Below, piece by piece: positions 10,152 through 19,609 of a stretch of 64,000 nucleotides of DNA. This DNA is from Streptomyces sp. SID13031 (GTDB taxonomy: Bacteria; Actinomycetota; Actinomycetes; Propionibacteriales; Kribbellaceae), in contig NZ_JAAGLV010000024.1 in the NCBI RefSeq assembly GCF_010548305.1, positions 62,001 to 126,000 on the forward strand. Reading direction: 5' to 3'. A program made the translations under genes and the position numbers. Numbering within the stretch: position 1 is the first letter of the stretch; each line of letters opens with the position of its first letter. Below the pieces are notes generated by a model. The model was not told where the DNA came from, did no database searches, and saw nothing but the letters and a program-made list of their open reading frames with translations.

Positions 10152-11131
10152 CAGGCCACCAACCCCTTCTCGCGTACGCGCTCCGCCGCCCGGACCCGGG
10201 CCGAGGCGGCCCTTGGGTTCTCAGCGACCTCTTCTTCGGTCGGCTTCTCCGCTCCACGCGTCAGTAACTTCAGGTACGGCTCGTGACCCGCCGGGATCAC
10301 CGGCAGGTCGTCCGGCACATCGCTCTTCGCGGCTGCCGCCAGCGTCTGCTTGGCGATCCGGTCCTCGAGCGACTGGTAGCTCATCACCACGATCCGGCCG
10401 TGCAGCGCGAGCGAGGCGACCGCCGCGGGCATGGCGCGCCGCAGTACCTCGAGCTCGCCGTTGACCTCGATCCGCAGTGCCTGGAAGGTCCGCTTGGCCG
10501 GGTGTCCCCCGGTCCGGCGGGCAGCCTGCGGGATCGAGTCGCGGACCAGCTCGGACAGCCGGGCGCTGTTCGTGAACGGCTCGGTCTCGCGGGCCTTGAC
10601 GATCCGGTCCGCGATCCGGCGGGAGAACTTCTCCTCGCCGTACTGGAACAGGATCCGGGCCAGGTCGGCCGAGCTGTAGGTGTTCAGGATGTCGGCGGCC
10701 GTGGTCGGCGCGGTGCTGTCCATCCGCATGTCCAGCGGAGCGTCCTGCGAGTAGGCGAAGCCACGGTCGGCCTCGTCCAGCTGCATCGAGGAGACGCCCA
10801 GGTCGAACAGGATGCCGTCGATCGCGGGGATGCCGAGCTCGTGCAGCACCTGCGGCAGCTCGTCGTACACGGCGTGCACCAGCGTGGCGCGCTCGCCGTA
10901 CGACGCCAGCCGGTCGCCGGTCAGCCGCAGTGCCTCGGGGTCACGGTCGAGCCCGACCAGGCGGATCTCGGGGAATCGCTGCAGGAAGGCTTCGGCGTGT
11001 CCGCCGAGACCGAGGGTGGCGTCGACCAGGACGGCACCGGCGTGCTGGAGGGCCGGCGCGAGCAGCGCGACGACGCGATCGAGCATCACCGGGACGTGGC
11101 GTCCCTCCGCTCCGCGCTCAGCACCGTCCAT
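10151..11131 (-). CDS. rsmH: RsmH, 16S rRNA C1402 N4-methyltransferase
   Basis: SAM-dependent methyltransferase (formerly MraW) of 326 aa that methylates N4 of C1402 in 16S rRNA. The N-terminus reads [16 protein letters not shown]. The SAM site is [15 protein letters not shown], with the [11 protein letters not shown] motif following and [17 protein letters not shown] near residue 115, all typical of RsmH. The C-terminus has the [14 protein letters not shown] signature. An upstream frame extends to 11296, but ATG 11131 follows a GGAAGG Shine-Dalgarno and gives the standard N-terminus. Second gene of the dcw cluster. Confidence 0.96.
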   Translation of the reverse strand: MDGAERGAEGRHVPVMLDRVVALLAPALQHAGAVLVDATLGLGGHAEAFLQRFPEIRLVGLDRDPEALRLTGDRLASYGERATLVHAVYDELPQVLHELGIPAIDGILFDLGVSSMQLDEADRGFAYSQDAPLDMRMDSTAPTTAADILNTYSSADLARILFQYGEEKFSRRIADRIVKARETEPFTNSARLSELVRDSIPQAARRTGGHPAKRTFQALRIEVNGELEVLRRAMPAAVASLALHGRIVVMSYQSLEDRIAKQTLAAAAKSDVPDDLPVIPAGHEPYLKLLTRGAEKPTEEEVAENPRAASARVRAAERVREKGLVA

Positions 11132-11431
11132 CTCGACCCTTCCATAGCCGCGGGGAGCGACCCTGCCCCCGCGGGTTCTCTTGAACTGCGTTCTGCCGTT
11201 CTGGTCCTGCCGGGGCGGTGGTGTCGGGAGGTGCTGCAAACTGCCCGGATCGGTTCGGTGGAGCGCTGCTCCGCCGAACCTGGGAAGCGAGATCATCCGG
11301 TCAGATCGCGGGTTCGCCTTCCGGGGAAGTACCTGTCGCCTTGGCGCCGGGGAAGTGGCGCCAACACCCAGGTCGGAAGTCGGACCCGTGATCTCACCGG
11401 ACGTCCGGCGCCACCTCGGGGTCGTTCAGTT
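11132..11431. other. mraZ-rsmH spacer with two hairpins
   Basis: This 300-bp gap is noncoding as far as I can see. It is unusual because the rest of the cluster is almost gapless. It holds two inverted repeats. The first is 11252-11280 (GGTTCGG and GGAGC against GCTCC and CCGAACC, loop GCT). The second is 11341-11364 (TTGGCGCC, 8-nt loop, GGCGCCAA). Neither is followed by a T-run in the transcript direction. They could be attenuating or processing structures between mraZ and rsmH, or part of a second promoter region; nothing in the sequence decides this. Confidence 0.5.
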
Positions 11432-11863
11432 TCAGAAGATGCCGGGCAGTACCTCCTCGGACAGGTCGGCGAATGCCTGCTCCTGTGCCGCGGAGTACGT
11501 GTTCCAGTTCTCCGTGTTCCAGATCTCCACCCTGTTCATCGCCCCGATGACGACACAGTCGCGATCCAGTCCTGCGTAGTCGCGAAGCATCGGTGGGATG
11601 GTGACCCGGCCCTGCTTGTCCGGCACCTCGTTGGAGGCGCCGGCGAACAACATCCGTAGGTAGTCCCGCGCACCCTTGTTGGTGATCGGGGCCTGCTTCA
11701 ACTGCTCGGTCAACTGCACGAACTCGGCCTCGGGCCACACGGACAGCGACCGCTCCTGTCCACGCGTGATCACCAGACCCTCCGCCAGTTCGTCGCGGAA
11801 CTTCGCCGGCAGGAACAGTCGGCCCTTGTCGTCGAGCTTGGGGAAGTGCGTTCCGAGGAACAC
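11432..11863 (-). CDS. mraZ: MraZ, regulator of the dcw cluster
   Basis: DNA-binding protein of 143 aa with two SpoVT/AbrB-like half-domains, each holding the family DxxxR motif: [17 protein letters not shown] near residue 10 and [17 protein letters not shown] near residue 82. MraZ forms a ring-shaped oligomer that binds tandem GTGG-containing repeats in its own promoter. The GTG start at 11863 follows a strong GGGGAGGTGGAAC ribosome-binding site. Four matching operator boxes lie 61-96 bp upstream, so autoregulation is well supported by sequence. Length matches the family. Confidence 0.97.
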   Translation of the reverse strand: MFLGTHFPKLDDKGRLFLPAKFRDELAEGLVITRGQERSLSVWPEAEFVQLTEQLKQAPITNKGARDYLRMLFAGASNEVPDKQGRVTIPPMLRDYAGLDRDCVVIGAMNRVEIWNTENWNTYSAAQEQAFADLSEEVLPGIF

Positions 11864-11923
11864 GTTCCACCTCCCCGTTGCGGACTCTCCGTCTCAGGTC
11901 GAGCTTGTTGTCCACCATTTCAG

Positions 11924-11959
11924 TACCACTGCGCTCCACCTTACTCCACTTTGCCCCAC
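11924..11959 (-). promoter_or_regulatory. MraZ operator: four boxes at 10-bp spacing
   Basis: On the minus strand four hexamers GTGGGG, GTGGAG, GTGGAG and GTGGTA occupy 11954-11959, 11944-11949, 11934-11939 and 11924-11929. Each is separated by exactly 4 nt, so the period is one helical turn. MraZ is known to bind tandem GTGG/TGGG-type repeats of this period. The boxes cover the proposed -10 element and the spacer. Confidence 0.85.
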
Positions 11960-11965
11960 CGTCAA
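11938..11965 (-). promoter_or_regulatory. Candidate mraZ/dcw promoter
   Basis: TTGACG (11965-11960) and TAAGGT (11943-11938) are separated by 16 bp on the minus strand, fitting a housekeeping sigma promoter. The MraZ boxes overlap it, so bound MraZ should block RNA polymerase. Confidence 0.6.
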
Positions 11966-12140
11966 CCAGATTCGCCCCGTTTCGCTCCCCCGTAAGCTGG
12001 AGGTCACGAACCGGCAACAACGGGTGAGGGCGATTTCGATGAACGCCGAAACGACTGGTAACGAAACGCACGGAGATCTAGGCCCGACCCCTACGCCGGG
12101 TCAGAATGAGTCGGCCAACAACCAATGGGGAGGACTCAGG

Positions 12141-13121
<981 letters not shown>

Positions 13122-13124
13122 GAC

Positions 13125-14411
13125 ATGCGGCAGGCACTGCGGGGATTGACCACCCGAGGGCGGGCATTCGTCGCAGCCGGAATCACTGCTTCTCTTTGTG
13201 CGTTGCTGCTCGGCCAGAAGGACCTGCTGCGGGTCGGCATCCTTCTGGTCGCGCTGCCGCTCGTGGCAGCACTCGTCGTCGGCCGGACCCGGCTGCGCCT
13301 GCAGGTCCGGCGCAGCCTGGCTCCGGACCAGGTACCGGTAGGCACGCAGTCGACGGTCGAGCTGACCCTGTCCAACCAGGGCCGGATGCCGGCTGGGCTA
13401 TTGCTGCTAGAGGACCGGATTCCTTATGTACTAGGTCACCGGCCGCGCTTCGTCGTCGACCGGGTCAGCCCGAACTGGAAGCGCACGGTCACCTATCCGG
13501 TGAAGTCCGACGTGCGTGGGCTTTTCCAGGTCGGGCCGTTGATGCTGACGGTCGCGGACCCGTTCGGCCTGGTCGAGACGAGCAGGACGTTCACCCGCAG
13601 TCAGCATCTGCTGGTGACGCCACGGGTTTACCAGCTCCCCGAAGTACGGCTGGGTGCTGATCGTGCGGGGTCCGGTGAGAACCGGCCGCGCGCCATCGCC
13701 TCGGCGGGTGAAGAGGACGCCACCGTTCGCGAGTACCGCGACGGCGACGACCTGCGCCGGGTGCACTGGCGTTCGACCGCGCGACGCGGGGCGATGATGG
13801 TTCGCCGGGAGGAGCAGCCCTGGCAGAGCCGGTGCGCGATCTTCCTGGACGCCCGCACCATCTCGCACCACGGGCATGGACCGTCGTCCAGCCTCGAGTG
13901 GGCGGTGAGCGCGGCGGCCTCGGTCGGTATCGACCGGATCCGGCGCGGCTACGTCACCACCTTGCTGGGCGGGCCGACCACGCTGTCGGCGATCAGCCAT
14001 CGCAGCTCGACGGCGATCCACCAGCCGCTCACCAGCCAGCAACTGCTGACCGAGTGCGCGACGGTGGAGGAGCACAAGTACGCCGAGATCCGCCCGTTGC
14101 TGACTGTCGACCGGCACATCCAGGAACCCAGTCTGGTGGTCGCGGTCGTCGGCGCCTGCAACAGCGAGGACATCACCGCGCTCAATCGCTGGCGGACCAG
14201 CCAGGCGACCGGGGTGGCGCTCTTGCTCGATGCGGCAAGCTGGTCGGTGGGTGCGGAGGGTACTGAGAAGGCCGCCCGGCTCACCACCGCCACAGATGCC
14301 ACCGAGAACGAACTGCGCCGCAACGGCTGGCGGGTCGCCAGAGTGCAGCGCGGAGACCATCTCCCGACCGTGTGGTCCACCCTCGGACTGCGGAGCGGAA
14401 GGATCGCATGA
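13125..14411 (+). CDS. DUF58 (vWA-like) protein
   Basis: DUF58 protein of 428 aa. Two membrane segments near residues 13-50 form an N-terminal anchor. A beta-rich region follows, and the DUF58 signature VREYRDGDDLRRVHWRS begins near residue 203. MoxR-DUF58-transglutaminase operons are widespread in actinobacteria and are thought to act on envelope proteins, though the precise substrate is not established. The stop overlaps the ATG of the transglutaminase gene (ATGA), so the two are probably made in fixed ratio. Confidence 0.92.
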   Translation: MRQALRGLTTRGRAFVAAGITASLCALLLGQKDLLRVGILLVALPLVAALVVGRTRLRLQVRRSLAPDQVPVGTQSTVELTLSNQGRMPAGLLLLEDRIPYVLGHRPRFVVDRVSPNWKRTVTYPVKSDVRGLFQVGPLMLTVADPFGLVETSRTFTRSQHLLVTPRVYQLPEVRLGADRAGSGENRPRAIASAGEEDATVREYRDGDDLRRVHWRSTARRGAMMVRREEQPWQSRCAIFLDARTISHHGHGPSSSLEWAVSAAASVGIDRIRRGYVTTLLGGPTTLSAISHRSSTAIHQPLTSQQLLTECATVEEHKYAEIRPLLTVDRHIQEPSLVVAVVGACNSEDITALNRWRTSQATGVALLLDAASWSVGAEGTEKAARLTTATDATENELRRNGWRVARVQRGDHLPTVWSTLGLRSGRIA

Positions 14412-16774
14412 CCGGTCACGTCAGGATCTCCCTCGCCGCCTGGGCGGCGACCGTGCTCGGAGCGCTGGTGCTCACGCCGGTGTTCTCCGGGCCTTTCCTC
14501 TTCATCAGCGCCTTGCTCTGCGCGGCCGTGACCGGCGTCGGGATCCTGCTGCAGAACTGGCGCACGCCGCGCTTCGTCGTACCGATCGTCCAGCTGCTCG
14601 TCCTGATCGAGCTGATCTCGCTGTTCTTCCTTCACGACACGATGAAGTTCGGCCTGCTGCCCTGGCGGGACACCGTGGTCTCGTTCAACAGCCAGATGGT
14701 CGACGCGATGGACTCGATCAACCGGTACAGCGCTCCCCTGCCCTATGACCGGCACCTGCTGCTGTTCGCGTCGTCGGTGATCGCCGCGGCCGGGCTGCTC
14801 ATCCACCTGGTCGCAGTACAGATCAGGCAGGCCGCTTGGGCGGGTCTGCTGCTCCTGACGATGTACACGGTGCCCGCCGCGACCGTGCACGGTGGACTGC
14901 CTGCATTGCTGTTCGTCCCGCCGGCCCTCGGCTACATCGTGTTGCTGTCGGCCGAAGGGCGCACCAGGCTCAGTCGCTGGGGTCGCCGCATTTCTGGGGT
15001 CTCGCACCTGGACGCTGCCGAGCCGATCGAGGCCTCCGCGCTGGGACAGGCCGGACGACGGATCGGGCTGAGTGTCGTCGCGCTGGCCGCGTTGCTGCCG
15101 GCGCTCATCCCCGCCCTGCCGGAAGGGGTGATCGGCAACGGCCTGAACGGCAGCGGCGCCGGTAGCGGCGCAGGCGCGGTCATCTCGGCGAACGACCCGA
15201 TGCTGGACATGGGCAAGAACCTGAAGCGCGGCGACAACGTGACCGCGCTGACCTACACCGGAGGACCGGCAGGCGGGGTCTACCTCCGGCTGACGGCGCT
15301 GGACTCCTTCGACGGCAACGTATGGCGGGTCTCGGACAAAGGCGAAGGCCAGCGGATCGGCAACGATCTGCTGAGCCCGCCGCCCGGTTACCTCGGCGAC
15401 CTCACCAAGGTGCCGCAGGTCAAGATGAAGATCGAGGTGGAGCGGGCGCTGCGGTCCCAGCTGGCGCCGGTGCCGTATCCACTGCGTTCGATCTCGCTGA
15501 AGAAGAACTGGAAGTACTACACCAGTGCGCTGGACGTCACCTCCACCAACGGCCAGGTCGTCGGCGGCGAGGACTACAACCTCACCTATTACGACCTGCA
15601 GCCGACCGCGCAGGAACTGAACGACAGCATCCCGACGGGCGAACCCGACCAGGTCACCAGCGAGCTGCCGAACTCGAAGATCAATCCGGAGGTCGTGCAG
15701 CTGGCCCAGCAGGTGACCGCCGAGGCGAAGGGCAATCGCTTCCAGCAGGCGGCAGCACTGCAGAGCTACTTCCGGTCGAGCACGTTCACCTACAGCACAG
15801 CGACGGACAGCAAGAGTGGCATGAACGCGCTGAACGACTTCCTGCTCCGGAGCAGGCGCGGGTACTGCGAGCAGTTCGCGACCGGGATGGCCCTGATGGC
15901 CCGCATCCTCGGCATCCCCTCCCGGGTCGCGATCGGCTTCCTGCCCCGGCCGGCAGACTCGGACAACAAGCACGTCGTGAAGATGCACGACATGCACGCC
16001 TGGCCCGAGCTGTACTTCCAGGGAATCGGCTGGGTCACCTTCGACCCGACGCCGCCGGCCCGGATCGCGACGGCGCCGAGCTGGACCAACCCGGCGAACG
16101 TCGGCCCGACCAGCCCGATCACCACGGCGCCGACGGCACCGACGACGCCGGGCGAGACGGTCAGCCCCACTGCCAAGACGCCCAACGAGCGCAACCTGCC
16201 GGGTGACAGCGGGCTCGGGACGGTCAACGCCGGCAACTGGTTCACCAACGGCGGCGGCAAGCTCATCGGCCTGACGCTGCTGGCGATCCTGCTGCTCTGC
16301 GTGCCATGGCTGATCCGCACCCTCACCCGGCGCAAGCGCTTCAGCCGGCTGCCGAGCCGGATCGGTATCGAGGGGTTGTGGGCGGAGGTCCGCGACACCG
16401 CCCGCGATCTCGGGCTGGACTGGTCGGACATCTCGACACCTCGCCAGCTCGGCGACTGGCTGGTCTCCAAGGTGCCGGCCGAGACGCAGCCCCAGGCACT
16501 CCGCCTGGCCCGCGGCGTCGAAGCCATGCGGTACGCCGGTCAGGACTCCGACTTCCCCGACCTTCGCACGGAAGCCGAAGCGGTTCGCAAGGCGCTGTGG
16601 ATCGACACCCGCTTCATCCGCCGCTGGCGGGCGAGGATGCTGCCGCCGTCGTGGCGCTGGTACCTCAACCGGGGCAGCTCCGAGGCCTCCGACCTGCTGG
16701 ACGAGTTCGATCTGCTGCTGGCCCGGATCCGCTCAGCCCTGATCCCCCGCCGGAGCGGCCGGCACGCCAACTAG
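14408..16774 (+). CDS. Membrane-bound transglutaminase-like protein
   Basis: Protein of 788 aa with about six N-terminal membrane segments (residues 1-240). A large extracellular region follows with a transglutaminase core domain, then a Thr/Pro-rich linker, one more membrane segment near 620-640 and a cytoplasmic DUF4129-like tail. The catalytic Cys is in RRGYCEQFATGMAL near residue 486. His and Asp are in DMHAWPELYF and WVTFDPTPPA near 527-555, so the triad looks intact. The family is also annotated TgpA-like. ATG 14408 overlaps the DUF58 stop, and a 36-residue longer open frame lies inside DUF58. It ends the moxR operon. Confidence 0.92.
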   Translation: MTGHVRISLAAWAATVLGALVLTPVFSGPFLFISALLCAAVTGVGILLQNWRTPRFVVPIVQLLVLIELISLFFLHDTMKFGLLPWRDTVVSFNSQMVDAMDSINRYSAPLPYDRHLLLFASSVIAAAGLLIHLVAVQIRQAAWAGLLLLTMYTVPAATVHGGLPALLFVPPALGYIVLLSAEGRTRLSRWGRRISGVSHLDAAEPIEASALGQAGRRIGLSVVALAALLPALIPALPEGVIGNGLNGSGAGSGAGAVISANDPMLDMGKNLKRGDNVTALTYTGGPAGGVYLRLTALDSFDGNVWRVSDKGEGQRIGNDLLSPPPGYLGDLTKVPQVKMKIEVERALRSQLAPVPYPLRSISLKKNWKYYTSALDVTSTNGQVVGGEDYNLTYYDLQPTAQELNDSIPTGEPDQVTSELPNSKINPEVVQLAQQVTAEAKGNRFQQAAALQSYFRSSTFTYSTATDSKSGMNALNDFLLRSRRGYCEQFATGMALMARILGIPSRVAIGFLPRPADSDNKHVVKMHDMHAWPELYFQGIGWVTFDPTPPARIATAPSWTNPANVGPTSPITTAPTAPTTPGETVSPTAKTPNERNLPGDSGLGTVNAGNWFTNGGGKLIGLTLLAILLLCVPWLIRTLTRRKRFSRLPSRIGIEGLWAEVRDTARDLGLDWSDISTPRQLGDWLVSKVPAETQPQALRLARGVEAMRYAGQDSDFPDLRTEAEAVRKALWIDTRFIRRWRARMLPPSWRWYLNRGSSEASDLLDEFDLLLARIRSALIPRRSGRHAN

Positions 16775-16800
16775 CCACTGGTACCAGCACCGGCACCGCG

Positions 16801-16834
16801 CTGCCTGCTAGCCCCAACCGGGGTTGGCAGGCAG
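16801..16834 (+). terminator. Hairpin after the moxR operon
   Basis: CTGCCTGC pairs with GCAGGCAG, enclosing an inner CCCC/GGGG stem. It lies 26 bp after the transglutaminase stop. There is no clear T-run, as is common for actinobacterial terminators. Confidence 0.6.
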
Positions 16835-16968
16835 TTGCATGCCTGGCCACCATCGCCGGTCCAGCCGGTGGGGGTTCGGCCGTCGTCGCCGGGCCAGCCA
16901 GTGCCTCGCCGGCCACCAGTGCCAGCTAGCCGGGGGCGGCGCAGCCCGTAGTACTGGGCAAGACAGAA

Positions 16969-16997
16969 CCACACCCGGCGCGGATGCGCGGGTGTGG
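16969..16997. terminator. Bidirectional hairpin between convergent genes
   Basis: CCACACCCG at 16969-16977 is matched by CGGGTGTGG at 16989-16997, with further GCGC pairing inside. It sits between the convergent moxR operon and the DUF3040 gene, 26 bp from the DUF3040 stop, and could terminate both. Confidence 0.6.
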
Positions 16998-17022
16998 CTC
17001 GGAAGGTGCCGAAGTCAGACGG

Positions 17023-17427
17023 TCAGAGATCCTCGTCGCGGCGGCGGCGCCAGCGGTCTTCCATCCGCTCCATGAAGCTGCCGGACGAATCGTGTCTGGT
17101 CCGGTGCCGCTTGGACTGCGGCGGAGGCGGCGGCAGGTCGTCGCCGTCGCTCGCGTTGCTGATCCGCTTCATGCTCAGCGCGGCAACATACAGGCAGGCG
17201 ACCATCACGACGAAGCCGATCACTCCGATGATGGTGTTGGGGATAATCGCGCCGGCCATCAAAATGGCAATACCCAGCACGAATCCAACGCCGGCAAGAA
17301 CTGCCCGGCGCTTGTAGTACAAGCGCACATTGGTGCCTCGCATGGCGGAAACAAACTTCGGGTCTTCCGCAGCGAGGGCACGTTCGAGCTGCTCGAACTG
17401 GCGCTGCTCTTCTTCCGAGAGGGGCAC
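17023..17427 (-). CDS. DUF3040 membrane protein
   Basis: Small actinobacterial protein of 134 aa. The N-terminus VPLSEEEQRQFEQLERAL with AEDPKFVSAMRG is the DUF3040 signature. Two membrane segments follow near residues 42-85, and the C-terminal tail is basic and hydrophilic (PPPPPQSKRHRTRH, then an RRRR run). GTG 17427 follows a GGAGGG site and gives the family N-terminus; an ATG five codons upstream is an alternative. In many actinobacteria such genes lie near division genes, as here. The function is not known. Confidence 0.85.
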   Translation of the reverse strand: MPLSEEEQRQFEQLERALAAEDPKFVSAMRGTNVRLYYKRRAVLAGVGFVLGIAILMAGAIIPNTIIGVIGFVVMVACLYVAALSMKRISNASDGDDLPPPPPQSKRHRTRHDSSGSFMERMEDRWRRRRDEDL

Positions 17428-17747
17428 CGTCGATCCCTCCATGGTGAGCGCGATCTCGATAGGCCGAGTCCAGTCTAGGCCGACCATGCGGTCCACGAAA
17501 CCCTGACTGCCTGTCCCGCGCGTCACGGTCCGGCAACTCCGCGCTGTAATCACGGCTTCAGCACCCGTTTTCGCCTGGGGAGGCGTCATTTCATCCGGCG
17601 TGTCGTCGTTTTGCGGACACAGCAAGTAACCGTCCTCCGGGCGACTCACAGCGCCCGGAAAGGCAGTGCCCACCGAGCATCCCACGACAGCCGCCGTAGT
17701 GCGAACGATTGACCTACACCGGCGGACGCGGCCGGTGGGGGTCGACA
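17428..17747. other. Spacer upstream of DUF3040 gene
   Basis: No gene is supported here. The first 100 bp upstream of the DUF3040 start should hold its promoter, but I found no confident -35/-10 pair. Open frames through the region are GC-driven and have arginine- and proline-rich translations without family features. Confidence 0.4.
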
Positions 17748-17886
17748 GGTGGCGAAGCTCAGTGGGTCAGCAGGTGGCGACGCGGTGCCGAGGCTGGCGA
17801 CCGGCGACGTGTGGTGACGCTGGCGACCGGCGAGGTGGGTCGGGGCCGGCGAGTGGCGAGTGGCGAAGTGGCGAGTGGCGTTTGGG
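17748..17886. repeat. GTGGCGA-rich degenerate tandem repeat
   Basis: Units of GTGGCGA or close variants recur at least eight times. Two perfect copies of a 15-mer start at 17793 and 17819 (period 26), and a GAGTGGCGA run covers about 17849-17880. The repeat abuts the 3' end of the methyltransferase gene. It may be slippage-generated noncoding DNA. Confidence 0.6.
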
Positions 17887-18633
17887 TCAGCGGGTGGCGA
17901 GGATGTGGAGCTGGGGGGCCAGGGCGCGGAAGGCTGGGTGCTGGCTGGCAGCTCGCTCCAGCTCGGCCAGTGCCTCGGGGGCGCCTGGCTCGGAGTCGAC
18001 GAAGGCCGCCGGGACCAGGTCGGCGAACGTGCGCACACCGTGCACGGTGTGCACCATGAAACCGGCCTCGGCAAGCTGCGCGATGATGCCCGCCTCGTCG
18101 AACCGGCGAGGCATCGGGTCGGTCGGTCCCCAGCGTCCGTCGGGGTCCTGTAGCGCGACGCGGGCTTCGGCGAGATGCCCGGCCAAGGCCCGGGCCAGCA
18201 CCACAGCGTTGCGCTGGGCAACCAACAGGCTCAGTACGCCGCCATCTCGCAGTACGGATCCCATCGCCTGCAACGCCTGGACCGGGTCGTCGACGACCTC
18301 GAGTACGCCGTGGCAGAGCACTGCGTCGGCGCTCGACTCCCCCGCGACGTCAGGCAGCTCAGCGGCATCGCCCTGGACACCACGGACGAGCTTGCTCACA
18401 CCCTCGTCAGCGGCCCGCCGCTCGAGCGACGCGAGCGCGTCGGGGCTGGGATCGACCACGGTGACGCGGTGCCCCTCAACCGCCAACGGGACGGCGAAAC
18501 CACCGGTACCACCGCCGAGGTCGACGATGTCCAGTCCTGCTCCGGGATCGCTACGCACCCGGCCGGCAAGTGCCACGCGCAGAGCCTCGGCAACCAGCGC
18601 CGTTCGCACCGAGCGCCGACGTCGGTCGACCAT
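17887..18633 (-). CDS. Class I SAM-dependent methyltransferase
   Basis: Methyltransferase of 248 aa with a Rossmann-type SAM site (LDIVDLGGGTGGFAVPLA near residue 35), motif II (VTVVDPSPDAL), motif III (GVQGDAAELP) and post-motif DAVLCHGVLEVVDDP. It resembles UbiE/SmtA-type small-molecule or tRNA-modifying enzymes such as the CmoM group, but the substrate is not deducible. I chose ATG 18633 because GAGGAGGG lies 7 nt upstream. A GTG 13 codons earlier (18672) is possible but lacks a ribosome-binding site. Confidence 0.85.
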   Translation of the reverse strand: MVDRRRRSVRTALVAEALRVALAGRVRSDPGAGLDIVDLGGGTGGFAVPLAVEGHRVTVVDPSPDALASLERRAADEGVSKLVRGVQGDAAELPDVAGESSADAVLCHGVLEVVDDPVQALQAMGSVLRDGGVLSLLVAQRNAVVLARALAGHLAEARVALQDPDGRWGPTDPMPRRFDEAGIIAQLAEAGFMVHTVHGVRTFADLVPAAFVDSEPGAPEALAELERAASQHPAFRALAPQLHILATR

Positions 18634-18715
18634 CCTGAAGCCCTCCTCGACTACACCATCAGTCCGAGCCACACCCTACTTGCCGCCCACCCACCCACCT
18701 CACCACCACTACCGT

Positions 18716-19016
18716 TCAGCTGCGCCGGGACAGTTGCCGGCCGAGACGGTCGATGGCTTCCTCCGCTTCTTCAAGCATGAACCCGGCAACCTCCACCGAC
18801 CGCTCACCAGTCGCACCGACGAACGTCGCGTTGCTCACCGCCGTCGCCCCAGGCCTCACCCGTCGCCGCCAGCCACTCGTCCATCGGCGTACCGGCCGTC
18901 CTCGCCCAGGCTTCCTTGTACGCAGCAACGCCGGCCCGCCTGGCAGCCATCACCAGGTCGAGCATGCCCGGCCCAACCCGAGCACTCCCCCAGTCGATCA
19001 ACCGCGGCCATGTCAC
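18716..19016 (-). pseudogene. Aminoglycoside phosphotransferase-like C-terminal remnant
   Basis: In one frame the segment reads PRLIDWGSARVGPGMLDLV followed by MAARRAGVAAYKEAW, which resembles the metal-binding and C-terminal part of APH/choline-kinase-fold enzymes. Near 18855 the reading shifts to another frame that continues plausibly (SNATFVGATGERSVEVAGFM) to a stop at 18716. The N-terminal kinase lobe and the HGD catalytic loop are absent; the upstream side is replaced by the start of the divergent lipoprotein gene. This looks like a truncated and frameshifted gene. Confidence 0.6.
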
Positions 19017-19036
19017 AAATCGGGGAAGGGCGGGCC

Positions 19037-19609
19037 ATGCCGCTACGTCAAACACTGCTCGGCGCGATCGTTGTCACGGGGTTGATCCTCAGCCTGAGCG
19101 CCTGCGGCGGCGACGATAAAGCCACCACCCCAACACCGGTGAGCAGCGCACCAACCCCCACACCCACCCCAACGCCGACACCAACCCCGGTGGACCCGAC
19201 GGTCGCAGCCAAGGCCAAGATCCTGGCGGACTACAAGAACTTCATCGCGACCCGGTCCCGAGGCATCGTGAGCAACAACCCGACCTTCGCCTACGAACAG
19301 GTCATGACAGGCGAGGCCCTGGCGGCTATCAAGGCGGTCGCGACAGGTGCGGAGATGATCGGCACGAAGTACAGCGGCAACGTCCGCTTCATCAAGGGCA
19401 AAGTGGCAGCCGTGAACCTCAGGGCCAAGCCCGCCACAGCGACGGTGCAAGCCTGCGTCTTCGATGGCCTGTCGACGACGAGCAAGAGCGGCAAGGTCAA
19501 CACCTCATCCATAGAGGTGTCGAGAGAGGACCGCATGGTGCTGATCGGCGGCAGCTGGAAAGCCACCGAGACGAAGACACTTGCGAAGGAGGCGCCTGGG
19601 TGCGCGTGA
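19037..19609 (+). CDS. Putative lipoprotein with Thr-Pro linker
   Basis: Protein of 190 aa with a signal peptide and lipobox (LSLSAC, Cys near residue 24), then a TP-repeat linker and a globular domain of about 130 residues, so it is probably anchored outside the membrane. I do not recognise the domain; it has the size and look of small secreted actinobacterial proteins of the NTF2-like or DUF kind (inference). ATG 19037 follows GGGGAAGGG. The long open frame upstream is not coding. The stop overlaps the next gene by 10 bp, so the two are probably one operon. Confidence 0.75.
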   Translation: MPLRQTLLGAIVVTGLILSLSACGGDDKATTPTPVSSAPTPTPTPTPTPTPVDPTVAAKAKILADYKNFIATRSRGIVSNNPTFAYEQVMTGEALAAIKAVATGAEMIGTKYSGNVRFIKGKVAAVNLRAKPATATVQACVFDGLSTTSKSGKVNTSSIEVSREDRMVLIGGSWKATETKTLAKEAPGCA

